Below the pieces are notes generated by a model that made no database searches, was not told the DNA's origin, and saw only the letters and a list, made by a program, of their open reading frames with translations. From Microbacterium sp. (GTDB lineage Bacteria; Actinomycetota; Actinomycetes; Actinomycetales; Microbacteriaceae): a DNA stretch of 64,000 nt. Of this stretch, positions 7,316 to 15,158 are shown piece after piece. The translations under genes were made by a program, and so were the position numbers. The number at the start of each line of letters is the position of its first letter. Positions within the stretch are counted from its first letter, which is position 1. The stretch spans positions 558,001 through 622,000 of the forward strand of contig JAFKIL010000003.1 in NCBI GenBank assembly GCA_017306415.1, read 5' to 3'.

Positions 7316-7909
7316 TCAGGCCGCACCCCGCTCGAGCACGCGGTCGGCGAGGCCGTAGGCCACGGCATCCGTCGCGGTGAAGAAGCGGTCGCGGTCGGTG
7401 TCGGCGCGCAGGCGCGCGGCATCCTGACCCGTGTGGTGCGCGAGGATCTCCTCCACCTCGGCGCGCACGCGCACGAGCTCGTCAGCCTGGAGGATGAGGT
7501 CGGGCACCGCGCCGCGTCCCTGCCCGGCCGGCTGATGGAGCACGACCCGCGCGTGCGGCAGCACGGCGCGCTTCCCCGCCGCCCCGGCCGCGAGCATCAC
7601 CGCTCCGACGCCGACGGCCTGGCCGATGCAGGTCGTCGCGATGTCCGGGCGGACGTGCTGCATGGTGTCGTATACGGCGAGCATCGCGGACGGGTCGCCG
7701 CCCTCGCTGTTGATGTAGAGCTGGATGTCGCGATCCGGGTTGTCGGCGTCCAGGTGCAGCAGCTGCGCGATGAGGGCGTTGGCGACGCCGGCGTCGATGG
7801 CGGTGCCGAGGTAGACGACCCGTTCGGTGAGCAGGTGCGAGTAGACGTCCATGATCCGGTCTCCGCGCGGATGCTGCGCCACGACGTTGGGGATCGTGTA
7901 GCCGCTCAC
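7316..7909 (-). CDS. ClpP-like subunit lacking the catalytic serine (pseudo-protease, ClpR-like)
   Basis: The 197-residue protein is ClpP-like throughout: MDVYSHLLTERVVYLG, IQLYINSEGGDPSAMLAVYD, VVLHQPAGQ and ADTDRDRFFTATDAVAYGL. Catalytic His125 and Asp170 are present. The nucleophile motif, normally GQAASMG, reads GQAVGVG, so Gly100 replaces serine and no peptidase activity is expected. Such inactive subunits occur as ClpR in plastids and cyanobacteria, where they form mixed rings with active ClpP. The GTG start at 7909 overlaps the stop of the upstream active clpP by 4 nt (GTGA), implying coupled translation and stoichiometric synthesis. A longer reading frame upstream overlaps the other clpP and is not used. 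It is the second gene of the pair, convergent with the polymerase gene. Confidence 0.88.
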   Translation of the reverse strand: MSGYTIPNVVAQHPRGDRIMDVYSHLLTERVVYLGTAIDAGVANALIAQLLHLDADNPDRDIQLYINSEGGDPSAMLAVYDTMQHVRPDIATTCIGQAVGVGAVMLAAGAAGKRAVLPHARVVLHQPAGQGRGAVPDLILQADELVRVRAEVEEILAHHTGQDAARLRADTDRDRFFTATDAVAYGLADRVLERGAA

Positions 7910-8529
7910 GCCGCCGCCTCCGTCACGCCGAGGCCCGCTGCCCGACGGCGGCGCGGGGAGATCTGCGCGAAGTCGGCGACGACCTCGTCGATGAACCCGT
8001 ATTCCCGTGCCTCGGCGGCCGTGTACCAGTGGTCGTGGAGGGAGTCCTCGAAGACGCGGTCGATGCTCTGGCCGGTGTCGTCGGCGATGAGCCCGAGCAC
8101 GGTGTCGCGCATGTGGCGCAGGTCGCCGGCCTGAACCTCGACGTCGACCGCGGACCCGCCGATGCCCGACGATCCCTGATGCATCAGGATGCGTGCGTGC
8201 GGGAGGGCGCGTCTCTTGCCGCGTGTCCCCGCCGAGAGCAGGAACTGCCCCGCGCTGCACGCCAGTCCCAGGGCGAGGGTCGAGACATCGTTCGGGATGA
8301 GCCGCATCACGTCGCGGATCGCGAGCATCGACGGCACCGAGCCGCCGGGCGAGTTGATCCAGAGCGCGATGTCGGCGGCGGCATCCTCCGCAGCCAGTGC
8401 CAGGAGCTGCGTAGCCAGGAGCGTGCCGTTGTCGTCGTCGAGGGGTCCGTCGAGCACGAGCACGCGCTGCTGGTACAGCTCGCGGCGCGCCTCGCCTCCG
8501 AACACCGGGATCTTGCCTTCGTCTGCCAT
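7906..8529 (-). CDS. ClpP-family serine protease subunit (non-canonical, active-site complete)
   Basis: The 207-residue protein has the ClpP fold with WINSPGGSVPSMLAIRD, LACSAGQFLLSAG (nucleophile Ser92), RILMHQGSSG (His117) and, by alignment, Asp162 in EDSLHDHWYTAAEA. The triad appears complete, but the motifs deviate from housekeeping ClpP (ACSAG for AASMG, HDHWYT for RDRFLS). This suggests a specialised paralogue like the Streptomyces ClpP3/ClpP4 group rather than ClpP1/ClpP2, and no clpX is adjacent. ATG 8529 has a weak GGGGG upstream. The gene leads a two-gene operon with the serine-less paralogue, overlapping it by 4 nt. The nearby ClgR/PopR-like regulator is the likely controller (inference). 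The tail RRRRAAGLGVTEAAA is an extension beyond the usual ClpP end. Confidence 0.88.
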   Translation of the reverse strand: MADEGKIPVFGGEARRELYQQRVLVLDGPLDDDNGTLLATQLLALAAEDAAADIALWINSPGGSVPSMLAIRDVMRLIPNDVSTLALGLACSAGQFLLSAGTRGKRRALPHARILMHQGSSGIGGSAVDVEVQAGDLRHMRDTVLGLIADDTGQSIDRVFEDSLHDHWYTAAEAREYGFIDEVVADFAQISPRRRRAAGLGVTEAAA

Positions 8530-8612
8530 GCCCCCAGCGTCGCGCGGCCGCCCTGCCGCCGCAGCCCGATCCGCCGGGCGCGGATCCGCCGCCAGCGGGT
8601 TGCGCCGACCTC

Positions 8613-8702
8613 GCGCGCAGAACTCCACGGATTCGACGCCGGTGGGGCCCGATCCGACCCCTGCAGCCGCCGTCCGTCGCGGATCCGTGGAGTTCTGCGC
8701 GC
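8613..8702. repeat. Perfect 20-bp inverted repeat with 50-nt spacer (REP-like)
   Basis: GCGCGCAGAACTCCACGGAT (8613-8632) is repeated in perfect inverted orientation at 8683-8702. It lies in the 219-bp gap between the clpP operon start and the end of the glycosyltransferase gene, with the left arm about 85 bp upstream of the clpP start codon. It could be a dispersed intergenic element, a terminator for the glycosyltransferase, or a regulatory structure. Confidence 0.6.
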
Positions 8703-8707
8703 CGACT

Positions 8708-8761
8708 CGGCTCAGGTGCGGCGCCTCGGCTCAGGCGCGGCGCCCGGCTCAGGCGCGGCGC
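8708..8761. repeat. Three tandem copies of a 17-bp unit at the 3' end of the glycosyltransferase gene
   Basis: CGGCTCAGGYGCGGCGC occurs at 8708-8724, 8727-8743 and 8745-8761, separated by 2 and 1 nt. On the minus strand each copy contains the end of the coding sequence (..CGCCTGA), so the gene's final codons and stop have been triplicated; the first stop in reading order is at 8749-8751. Confidence 0.7.
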
Positions 8762-10155
8762 GACGACCGCCCGAGGACATCGCCGACGGCCGAGGCGAGC
8801 GCCGCCATCACGTGCTCCGGATCGACCGCGCGCGCCGCGTCCACGGCCTCGTGCGAGAGCCGCACCCTGGTGTCGACGTCGTCGAGCACGCGCACCAGCC
8901 CCGCCGTCAGAGCGTCGACGTCGCCGTCGGGGACCAGGACGCCGCCGCCCGCCGCGAGCGCCTCGCGCGGACCGTAGCGGACGTCGTAGGCCACTACGGG
9001 GCAGCCATGGGCGAGCGCCTCGAGGATCGCCAGCCCCTGTCCCTCGAAGGCGGACGTGAACAGCAGGGCGGATGCCTCGTCGAGAACGCGATCGGGCGCG
9101 TCCGTCGCGCCGCGCAGCACCACGTGCGCACCCAGACCCCGCTCGTCGATCAGGGCCTGCAGCGCGTCCCGCTCGGCACCCTCGCCGTAGACGTCCAGCC
9201 GGGCGTCGGGCACCGCACGCACCACGCCCTCGAACGCGCGGATCGCGTGGTCGATGCGCTTGCCCGGCGCGAGGCGATTGAGCATCACGACCCTGCCCTG
9301 GTCACGGTCGGCGGGCGGCACGACCGACGATGCCGCGGAGACGCCGTGCGGCACGACGACGTGGACGCCGTCGAGCCCGAACCGCTCCCGCGCATCCGCG
9401 CGCTGTCCCTCGGTGAGCCACAGGACCGCGTCGAACCGCTCCGCGAGGTCGAACCACCGCGACCACAGGCCGTTCACCGGCGCATCGGGGGTGTAGGGCG
9501 GCTCGAGGTGGATGGTGTGCAGCGCGTGCACGAGCCGGACATCGGGGTCGTCCCATCCGGCGAGGAGCTCACCGAGCTGGCGCGACTCGCACAGCACGAC
9601 CACGGGTCGCGACGGATCCGCCCCGCGCAGTCCGCGGACGACATCGTCGAGCCACGCGCGGTAGAGCGCGCCGAAGCCGTCGACGATGCCCGCCGGACGC
9701 CCCGCGCCGTCGTAGACGACGACGGGTGCCGTGCTCACGTGCCAGTCCGGGTCACCCGCGATCACCGGAAGTCCGACCGCGGGCCGGTCGGCGGCATCCG
9801 ACACGACGCGGTACTCGAGGGCCGGGTCCGGCTCGCCGGGGTGGGCCGCGGCACGCAGCCACTCCGCCGCACCGCCGTCGGGGTCGGATGCCTCGTCGAA
9901 GAGGTTCCGCATCCGCCCGGGGTCGACGACGAGGTCCCGGCCGTCGAACACGGCGCGGTGATGGGCGTGCTCGGCCGGAGTCCCGGGGTCGACCGTGAGC
10001 AGGAGCGGACCGCGACCGCCGTGGACGCCGGCCGCCGCCATCTGCCGCGCACGGGCGAGGGTGGCGAGCGTGTAGCCGCCGTCCAGGTCGGGAATGAGGC
10101 GACTCGACAGGACGACGTACTCGGCGTCCGGGAAGTCCGCGTCGATCCGGGTCAC
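8749..10155 (-). CDS. Glycosyltransferase, GT4 family, TagE-like
   Basis: The 468-residue protein ends in a GT-B type GT4 domain: VVMLNRLAPGKRIDHAIRAF near 300-320 and the E-x7-E nucleotide-sugar motif in FEGQGLAILEAL near 380. The N-terminal half (VDPGTPAEHAHHRAVF, then VVDPGRMRNLFDEASD, later LHTIHLEPPY) resembles the region of TagE/TarM/GtfA enzymes that precedes the catalytic fold. These enzymes glucosylate poly-glycerol-phosphate or protein acceptors. No membrane segment or signal peptide is seen, so it acts in the cytoplasm. The acceptor is unknown; a cell-wall glycopolymer is an inference. The GTG at 10155 overlaps the stop of the upstream nitroreductase-like gene by 4 nt, so the two are coupled. 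Confidence 0.82.
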   Translation of the reverse strand: MTRIDADFPDAEYVVLSSRLIPDLDGGYTLATLARARQMAAAGVHGGRGPLLLTVDPGTPAEHAHHRAVFDGRDLVVDPGRMRNLFDEASDPDGGAAEWLRAAAHPGEPDPALEYRVVSDAADRPAVGLPVIAGDPDWHVSTAPVVVYDGAGRPAGIVDGFGALYRAWLDDVVRGLRGADPSRPVVVLCESRQLGELLAGWDDPDVRLVHALHTIHLEPPYTPDAPVNGLWSRWFDLAERFDAVLWLTEGQRADARERFGLDGVHVVVPHGVSAASSVVPPADRDQGRVVMLNRLAPGKRIDHAIRAFEGVVRAVPDARLDVYGEGAERDALQALIDERGLGAHVVLRGATDAPDRVLDEASALLFTSAFEGQGLAILEALAHGCPVVAYDVRYGPREALAAGGGVLVPDGDVDALTAGLVRVLDDVDTRVRLSHEAVDAARAVDPEHVMAALASAVGDVLGRSSRRA

Positions 10156-10598
10156 GCCGCGGCCTCGATCCGGAAGACCGGGAAGTCCGGGGCGATCTCG
10201 CGCAGCCTCTCCTCGGGCGAGGACGCGTCGACCCCGTCGAAGAAGCGGCCCACCTCCCATGCCCAGGCCGTGAGATAGGCGCGCAGGATCGGCGCCTTCT
10301 CGGCGTCGGGGACCTCGACCGCCGTGAACGCCTCGGCCGTACGACCCTTGCGCAGCTCGCCGCAGCCCGCGGCGCGCATGTTCTTCACCCACTGCGTGTG
10401 CCCGCGCGGGGCGACGAGATAGCGCATGCCCTGGACCCGCAGCGGGTTGACGGGGGTCGTACGCCACTCCCCCGACGAACGGCCACGCACGGCGAGCACG
10501 CGACTGCCGGCGAGGGGCACCCCGATGCGGGTGAGGAATCCGACGGCGCCGTTGAACACGGCATCCGCCCCTGTCGGCTTCACGTAGCGTTCGCTCAC
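10152..10598 (-). CDS. Deazaflavin (F420)-dependent nitroreductase-family protein
   Basis: The 148-residue protein matches the small split-barrel family of mycobacterial Ddn: GVPLAGSRVLAVRGRSSGEWRTTPVNPL, then RYLVAPRGHTQWVKNMRAAG. The R-x-S-G-x-x-R-T-P-V and G-x-T-x-W-V-x-N-x-R-A-A motifs contact deazaflavin F420. Members reduce quinones or nitro compounds with F420H2, and some are cofactor storage or binding proteins. No F420 biosynthesis gene is in the window. The start is taken as GTG 10598 (VSERYVKPTGAD). Its stop overlaps the glycosyltransferase start by 4 nt, so both are probably made from one transcript, although a functional link is not obvious. Confidence 0.85.
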   Translation of the reverse strand: MSERYVKPTGADAVFNGAVGFLTRIGVPLAGSRVLAVRGRSSGEWRTTPVNPLRVQGMRYLVAPRGHTQWVKNMRAAGCGELRKGRTAEAFTAVEVPDAEKAPILRAYLTAWAWEVGRFFDGVDASSPEERLREIAPDFPVFRIEAAA

Positions 10599-10681
10599 GT
10601 CTCCACACTGCCACGCCCGAACCCGACCCGCGACGGCACGCCCGCCGCGCCGGCGCAGCGCAGCGATCCCGCCTGTGCGGG

Positions 10682-12265
10682 CTACTCCCACTCGATGGTC
10701 CCCGGGGGCTTGGACGTGACGTCCAGCACCACCCGATTGACCTCGCGCACCTCGTTGGTGATCCGGTTCGAGATACGGGACAGCACGTCGTACGGCAGCC
10801 GCGTCCAGTCGGCGGTCATCGCGTCCTCGCTGGAGACCGGCCGCAGCACGATGGGATGGCCGTAGGTGCGCCCATCGCCCTGCACGCCCACCGATCGGAC
10901 GTCGGCCAGCAGCACCACCGGGCACTGCCAGATCTCTCCGTCCAGCCCCGCGGCGGTCAGCTCCTCGCGGGCGATCGCGTCGGCGTCGCGCAGCACCTCG
11001 AGCCGATCGGCCGTGACCTCGCCGACGATGCGGATGCCGAGGCCGGGGCCGGGGAACGGCTGACGGGCGACGATCGCCTCCGGCAGGCCGAGCTCACGGC
11101 CGATCGCCCGCACCTCGTCCTTGAAGAGCGTGCGCAGCGGCTCGACGAGCTCGAACTGGAGATCCTCGGGAAGACCCCCCACGTTGTGGTGCGACTTGAT
11201 GTTCGCGGTTCCCGACCCGCCGCCGGACTCGACGACATCCGGATACAGGGTCCCCTGCACGAGGAAGCGGATCGGCTCGCCCTCGGCCTTGGCCTCGTCG
11301 ACGAGCGCGCGCTGCACCTGCTCGAACGAGCGGATGAACTCGCGCCCGATGATCTTGCGCTTCTGCTCGGGGTCGCTGACACCGGCGAGCGCCGAGAGGA
11401 ACTGCTCGCGCGCGTCGACGGTGATGAGCCGGACGCCGGTGGAGGCGACGTAGTCCTGCTCGACCTGCTCGCGCTCGCCCTTGCGCAGGAGTCCGTGGTC
11501 GACGAACACCGCGGTGAGCTGGTCCCCCACGGCCTCGTGCACGAGCGCGGTCGAGACAGCGGAGTCGACGCCGCCCGAGAGCGCCGAGATCACGCGGCCG
11601 CTGCCGACCTGGGCACGGATGCGCTCGATCTGCTCGGCGATGACGTTGCCGCTGTTCCAGTCCGCGGGGAGCCCTGCGGCCCGGTGCAGGAAGTTCTCGA
11701 TGACCTTCTGCCCGAAGTCGGTGTGCTTCACCTCGGGATGCCACTGCACCCCGTACATGCGACGGGAGTCGCTGCCGAAGGCGGCGACGGGGGTGGCGCG
11801 GGTCGAGGCGAGCACTTCGAAGCCCTCGGGGGCACGCGACACCTGGTCGCCGTGGCTCATCCACACGTTCTGCTCGAGAGGCTGGCCCGCGAGCAGTACG
11901 CCGCCGTCGCCCTCGACCGCGGCATCCGTCGCGCCGTACTCACGCAGGCCGGTGTTGGCGACCTCGCCGCCGAGCGCCTGGGCCATGACCTGGAAGCCGT
12001 AGCAGATGCCGAGCGTGGGCACACCGAGGTCGAACACCCCGGTGTCGAGCGCCGGGGCGCCCGGCTCGTAGACCGAGGACGGGCCGCCGGAGAGGATGAG
12101 CCCGACCGGGTTCTTCGCGGCGATCTCGGCCGCCGTCGCGGTGTGCGGGACGATCTCGCTGTAGACGCCCGCCTCGCGCACGCGCCGGGCGATCAGCTGC
12201 GCGTACTGCGCGCCGAAGTCGACGACGAGGACGGGGCGCTGGGCGGTCTCGGTCTGCTCGGTCAC
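10682..12265 (-). CDS. guaA: GMP synthase (glutamine-hydrolysing)
   Basis: The 527-residue protein has a class I glutamine amidotransferase domain (about 10-200) with nucleophile Cys in [16 protein letters not shown] and His-Glu in [11 protein letters not shown]. An ATP-pyrophosphatase domain follows (P-loop [12 protein letters not shown] near 230), then the C-terminal dimerisation domain ending KPPGTIEWE. It converts XMP, glutamine and ATP to GMP, the last step of guanine nucleotide synthesis; guaB, supplying XMP, lies 9 kb away at 20982-22484. The GTG start ([18 protein letters not shown]) overlaps the stop of the upstream DUF3817 gene by 4 nt (GTGA), implying translational coupling. The length matches the family norm. 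Confidence 0.97.
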   Translation of the reverse strand: MTEQTETAQRPVLVVDFGAQYAQLIARRVREAGVYSEIVPHTATAAEIAAKNPVGLILSGGPSSVYEPGAPALDTGVFDLGVPTLGICYGFQVMAQALGGEVANTGLREYGATDAAVEGDGGVLLAGQPLEQNVWMSHGDQVSRAPEGFEVLASTRATPVAAFGSDSRRMYGVQWHPEVKHTDFGQKVIENFLHRAAGLPADWNSGNVIAEQIERIRAQVGSGRVISALSGGVDSAVSTALVHEAVGDQLTAVFVDHGLLRKGEREQVEQDYVASTGVRLITVDAREQFLSALAGVSDPEQKRKIIGREFIRSFEQVQRALVDEAKAEGEPIRFLVQGTLYPDVVESGGGSGTANIKSHHNVGGLPEDLQFELVEPLRTLFKDEVRAIGRELGLPEAIVARQPFPGPGLGIRIVGEVTADRLEVLRDADAIAREELTAAGLDGEIWQCPVVLLADVRSVGVQGDGRTYGHPIVLRPVSSEDAMTADWTRLPYDVLSRISNRITNEVREVNRVVLDVTSKPPGTIEWE

Positions 12266-12729
12266 CGGGCTCCTTGGGTCGAGGGTGCCGGCTGCGCCGC
12301 GTCCGCGGCCTCCCGCTCGGCGAGGTAGTGCTTCACGTCGCGCGCGACGATCGCCTCCATGATGAACGACAGGAACGGCACCACGCCGCCGAGCGCCAGG
12401 AGGATGAACCGCCAGAACGGCCAGCGCATGAGGCTCCACACACGGAAGCACGAGAACAGGTACACGACGTAGAACCAGCCGTGCACGATGAGGATCGTCA
12501 TCGAGACATTCAGGCCGTTGCCCGACGACTTGCCGTCGAACGTCAGCGGCGAGAAGTAGAGGAAGCCGCCGGATCCGCCGAGGAAGAGCTCGTAGCCGAA
12601 CGCGTATTTCACGACCATCTCGGCGACCAGCAGGAGCAGGAACGTCCCCGTGATGATGGAGCAGACCTGGTAGAACCTCAGGGCGCCCCGGATGGCCGGA
12701 AACGATGCGATCTTGGGGGCGAGCGGCAT
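12262..12729 (-). CDS. DUF3817 integral membrane protein
   Basis: The 155-residue protein has three or four hydrophobic segments ([55 protein letters not shown]). The ordering and the HGWFYVVYL and VPFLSF motifs match the DUF3817 family, small actinobacterial membrane proteins commonly found next to guaA. The function is unknown. The C-terminal [17 protein letters not shown] is a cytoplasmic polar tail. ATG 12729 lies only 6 nt from a TAGACT -10 hexamer; a GGAGG one base before the ATG is too close to serve as ribosome binding site, so a leaderless message is likely. It heads the guaA operon and overlaps guaA by 4 nt. Confidence 0.82.
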   Translation of the reverse strand: MPLAPKIASFPAIRGALRFYQVCSIITGTFLLLLVAEMVVKYAFGYELFLGGSGGFLYFSPLTFDGKSSGNGLNVSMTILIVHGWFYVVYLFSCFRVWSLMRWPFWRFILLALGGVVPFLSFIMEAIVARDVKHYLAEREAADAAQPAPSTQGAR

Positions 12730-12735
12730 GCCTCC

Positions 12736-12741
12736 AGTCTA
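12736..12741 (-). promoter_or_regulatory. -10 box of the DUF3817-guaA operon (leaderless type)
   Basis: TAGACT on the minus strand ends 6 nt before ATG 12729. Confidence 0.5.
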
Positions 12742-12883
12742 GTTCTCGGCGGCCGGACACTCCGTGCGGCCGAGGGCGCCGGTCCGCACGGGTTTCCGTA
12801 CCGCCTGGACGGTTCGCGGCGGTATCGTCTGAGCAGCGTCACGCCCGCCGTCTCCCGCGGGCGCGCAGCCGACAGGAGGACCC

Positions 12884-14278
12884 ATGTCCATCGACACCGC
12901 AACGGCCTACGATCAGGCGGCACTCCAGGCGAAGGCCCGCGACCACCTCTGGATGCACTTCTCGCGCCAGTCCACGATGGACGCGGGCGTGCCGATCATC
13001 GTCAAGGGCGAAGGCCACCACATCTGGGATGCCGCGGGCAAGCGCTACATCGACGGCCTCGCCGGTCTCTTCGTCGTCAACGCCGGTCACGGTCGGCGCC
13101 GGCTCGCCCAGGCCGCCGCGCGACAGGCCGAGGAGCTCGCGTTCTTCCCGATCTGGTCCTACGCGCACCCGTCCGCCATCGAGCTGGCCGACCGCATCGC
13201 CGATCTCGCCCCCGGCGATCTCAACCACGTCTTCTTCTCCACCGGCGGAGGAGAGGCGGTCGAGACCGCCTTCAAGCTCGCCAAGTACTACTGGAAGCTG
13301 CAGGGCCAGCCGACCAAGACGAAGGTCATCTCGCGGGCGATCTCGTATCACGGCACCACCCAGGGCGCCCTGGCCATCACGGGTCTCCCCGGCATCAAGG
13401 CGATGTTCGAACCCGTGACGCCGGGCGGATTCCGCGTCCCGAACACCAACTTCTACCGCGCGGCCGAGATGGGCGCTCCCGCGGACGATCCGGAGGCCTT
13501 CGGCATCTGGGCTGCGGACCGCATCGCCGAGATGATCGAGTTCGAGGGGCCGGACACGGTCGCCGCCGTCTTCCTCGAGCCGGTGCAGAACTCCGGCGGC
13601 TGCTTCCCTGCCCCGCCCGGCTACTTCCAGCGCGTCCGCGAGATCTGCGACCGCTACGACGTGCTGCTCGTCAGCGACGAGGTCATCTGCGCGTTCGGAC
13701 GCATCGGCAACTACTTCGCGTCCGAGACCTACGGCTATCAGCCCGACATGATCACGTTCGCGAAGGCCGTGACCAGCGGCTACGCGCCGCTCGGCGGCAC
13801 GATCGTGTCTGACCGCATCTACGAGCCCTTCCGGCACGGCAGCACGGCGTTCTACCACGGGTACACGTTCGGTGGCCATCCCGTCTCGACGGCGGTGGCG
13901 CTGGAGAACCTCGACATCTTCGAGGAGGAGGGCCTGAACGCCCACGTGCGCGAGAACTCGCCGCTGTTCCGCGCCTCGCTCGAGCGGCTGAAGGACCTGC
14001 CCATCGTCGGCGACGTCCGGGGAGACGGCTACTTCTTCGGCATCGAGCTCGTGAAAGACAAGGTCACCCGCGAGACGTTCGACGACGACGAGTCGGAGCG
14101 GCTGCTGCGCGGGTTCCTGTCCAAGGCGCTGTTCGACGCCGGCCTGTACTGCCGCGCGGACGACCGGGGCGATCCCGTCATCCAGCTCTCGCCCCCGCTC
14201 ACCATCGGCCCTTCGGAGTTCGACGAGATCGAGCAGATCCTCCGCGGCGTGCTCACGGAGGCCTGGACGAAGCTCTGA
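12884..14278 (+). CDS. PLP-dependent class III aminotransferase
   Basis: The 464-residue protein is a complete fold-type I class III aminotransferase: substrate-domain DAAGKRYIDGLAGLFVVNAGH, cofactor phosphate pocket FFSTGGGEAVETAFKLAKYY, Asp of LLVSDEVICAFGRIG, and the Schiff-base lysine in MITFAKAVTSGYAPLGG (around residue 287). This group moves amino groups from diamines, omega-amino acids or beta-alanine to pyruvate or 2-oxoglutarate. The long N-terminus with LWMHFSRQS resembles putrescine/omega-amino acid:pyruvate transaminases, but the substrate cannot be read from sequence. ATG 12884 has an ideal AGGAGG 6 nt upstream. It is monocistronic and convergent with SURF1, the two stops being 1 nt apart. 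Confidence 0.9.
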   Translation: MSIDTATAYDQAALQAKARDHLWMHFSRQSTMDAGVPIIVKGEGHHIWDAAGKRYIDGLAGLFVVNAGHGRRRLAQAAARQAEELAFFPIWSYAHPSAIELADRIADLAPGDLNHVFFSTGGGEAVETAFKLAKYYWKLQGQPTKTKVISRAISYHGTTQGALAITGLPGIKAMFEPVTPGGFRVPNTNFYRAAEMGAPADDPEAFGIWAADRIAEMIEFEGPDTVAAVFLEPVQNSGGCFPAPPGYFQRVREICDRYDVLLVSDEVICAFGRIGNYFASETYGYQPDMITFAKAVTSGYAPLGGTIVSDRIYEPFRHGSTAFYHGYTFGGHPVSTAVALENLDIFEEEGLNAHVRENSPLFRASLERLKDLPIVGDVRGDGYFFGIELVKDKVTRETFDDDESERLLRGFLSKALFDAGLYCRADDRGDPVIQLSPPLTIGPSEFDEIEQILRGVLTEAWTKL

Positions 14279-14279
14279 G

Positions 14280-15146
14280 TCAGGGGCCGGATGCCGCGGC
14301 CGCGGCATCCTGGATCTCTTCGACCTCTTTCTCCCACGCGTCCTTCGCGAGGCGGTACCAGAGGTAGAAGGCGAAGCCCGCGAACACCGCCCACTCGACG
14401 GCGTAGAACAGGTTCAGCCAGTTGACACCGCTGCGCTCGTCGGGCGCCGGGGAGGAGATCGCCGTGAGGCCGCCGAGCGGCTTCGCGGACGTCAGGTAGG
14501 GGCGGTAGACGTCGAGGCCCTCGACGTCGTGCCAGCGTCCGAGCAGTGCGGCCGGCGACATCGTCGTCAGCTCCATGGGCCGGTCGCGCGGCGGGACGGC
14601 CGGCCCCTCGTCCGAGATGATGCGCCCGGTGAGCACCTGCGCCGGCGCCGACGTCCCCGCGCCGGACGCGGCTGCGGTGCGTTCGAGCTCGGCGACGGCC
14701 CGTTCCGCTGCTTTCGCGGTGGGCGCCCACCCCACCGCGACGGCGAGCGACGTCGGAGTCCCCGAGGTCGCGAGGCGGAACTGGCCGGTCACCCAGTACC
14801 CCTCCGTGCCGTCGTTTACCCGCTGCGTCACGATGAGGAAGTCGTCCGCGACGAAGCGGCCCGACACCTCGACCTTCTGCCCCACGAGCGGCGCGCTCAG
14901 GTACTGTCCGGGTCTGACGACCTCATCGATCGGCTTGATCTGCTCCGTCGTGCCCGGATCGACGGGCGCGGTGTCGATCGCCCGGCCCAACTGCCACTGC
15001 CCGAGCCATGCGAACACGCCCGCGACCACGAGGCAGAGGGCGAGCATCGCGATCCAGCGGGGCCGGATCATGACCTCCCGCAGCGTCGGCGGGAAGACGT
15101 CGGGCACGGGCGTGCGCGGCGCGGTGGAGGGGTCGTGAACGGTCAT
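14280..15146 (-). CDS. SURF1 family cytochrome oxidase biogenesis protein
   Basis: The 288-residue protein has the SURF1 layout: an N-terminal transmembrane helix (WIAMLALCLVVAGVFAWLGQWQLGR, about 31-55), an extracytoplasmic domain and a C-terminal helix (LNLFYAVEWAVFAGFAFYLWYRLAKD, near 245-270). The WQLGRA motif after helix 1 and the NWLNLFYAVEW motif are characteristic. SURF1 proteins assist haem insertion and assembly of cytochrome aa3 oxidase in the membrane. The ATG at 15146 follows the guaB3 stop by 12 nt, so it is probably the second gene of that transcript; the pairing is positional, not functional. Confidence 0.87.
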   Translation of the reverse strand: MTVHDPSTAPRTPVPDVFPPTLREVMIRPRWIAMLALCLVVAGVFAWLGQWQLGRAIDTAPVDPGTTEQIKPIDEVVRPGQYLSAPLVGQKVEVSGRFVADDFLIVTQRVNDGTEGYWVTGQFRLATSGTPTSLAVAVGWAPTAKAAERAVAELERTAAASGAGTSAPAQVLTGRIISDEGPAVPPRDRPMELTTMSPAALLGRWHDVEGLDVYRPYLTSAKPLGGLTAISSPAPDERSGVNWLNLFYAVEWAVFAGFAFYLWYRLAKDAWEKEVEEIQDAAAAASGP

Positions 15147-15158
15147 CCGCTGCCGTGC

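Noticed and set aside
7910-8260. N-terminal extension of the serine-less ClpP into the upstream clpP gene
   Set aside because: The GTG at 7909 overlaps the upstream stop, as elsewhere in the window, and the extension is not ClpP-like.
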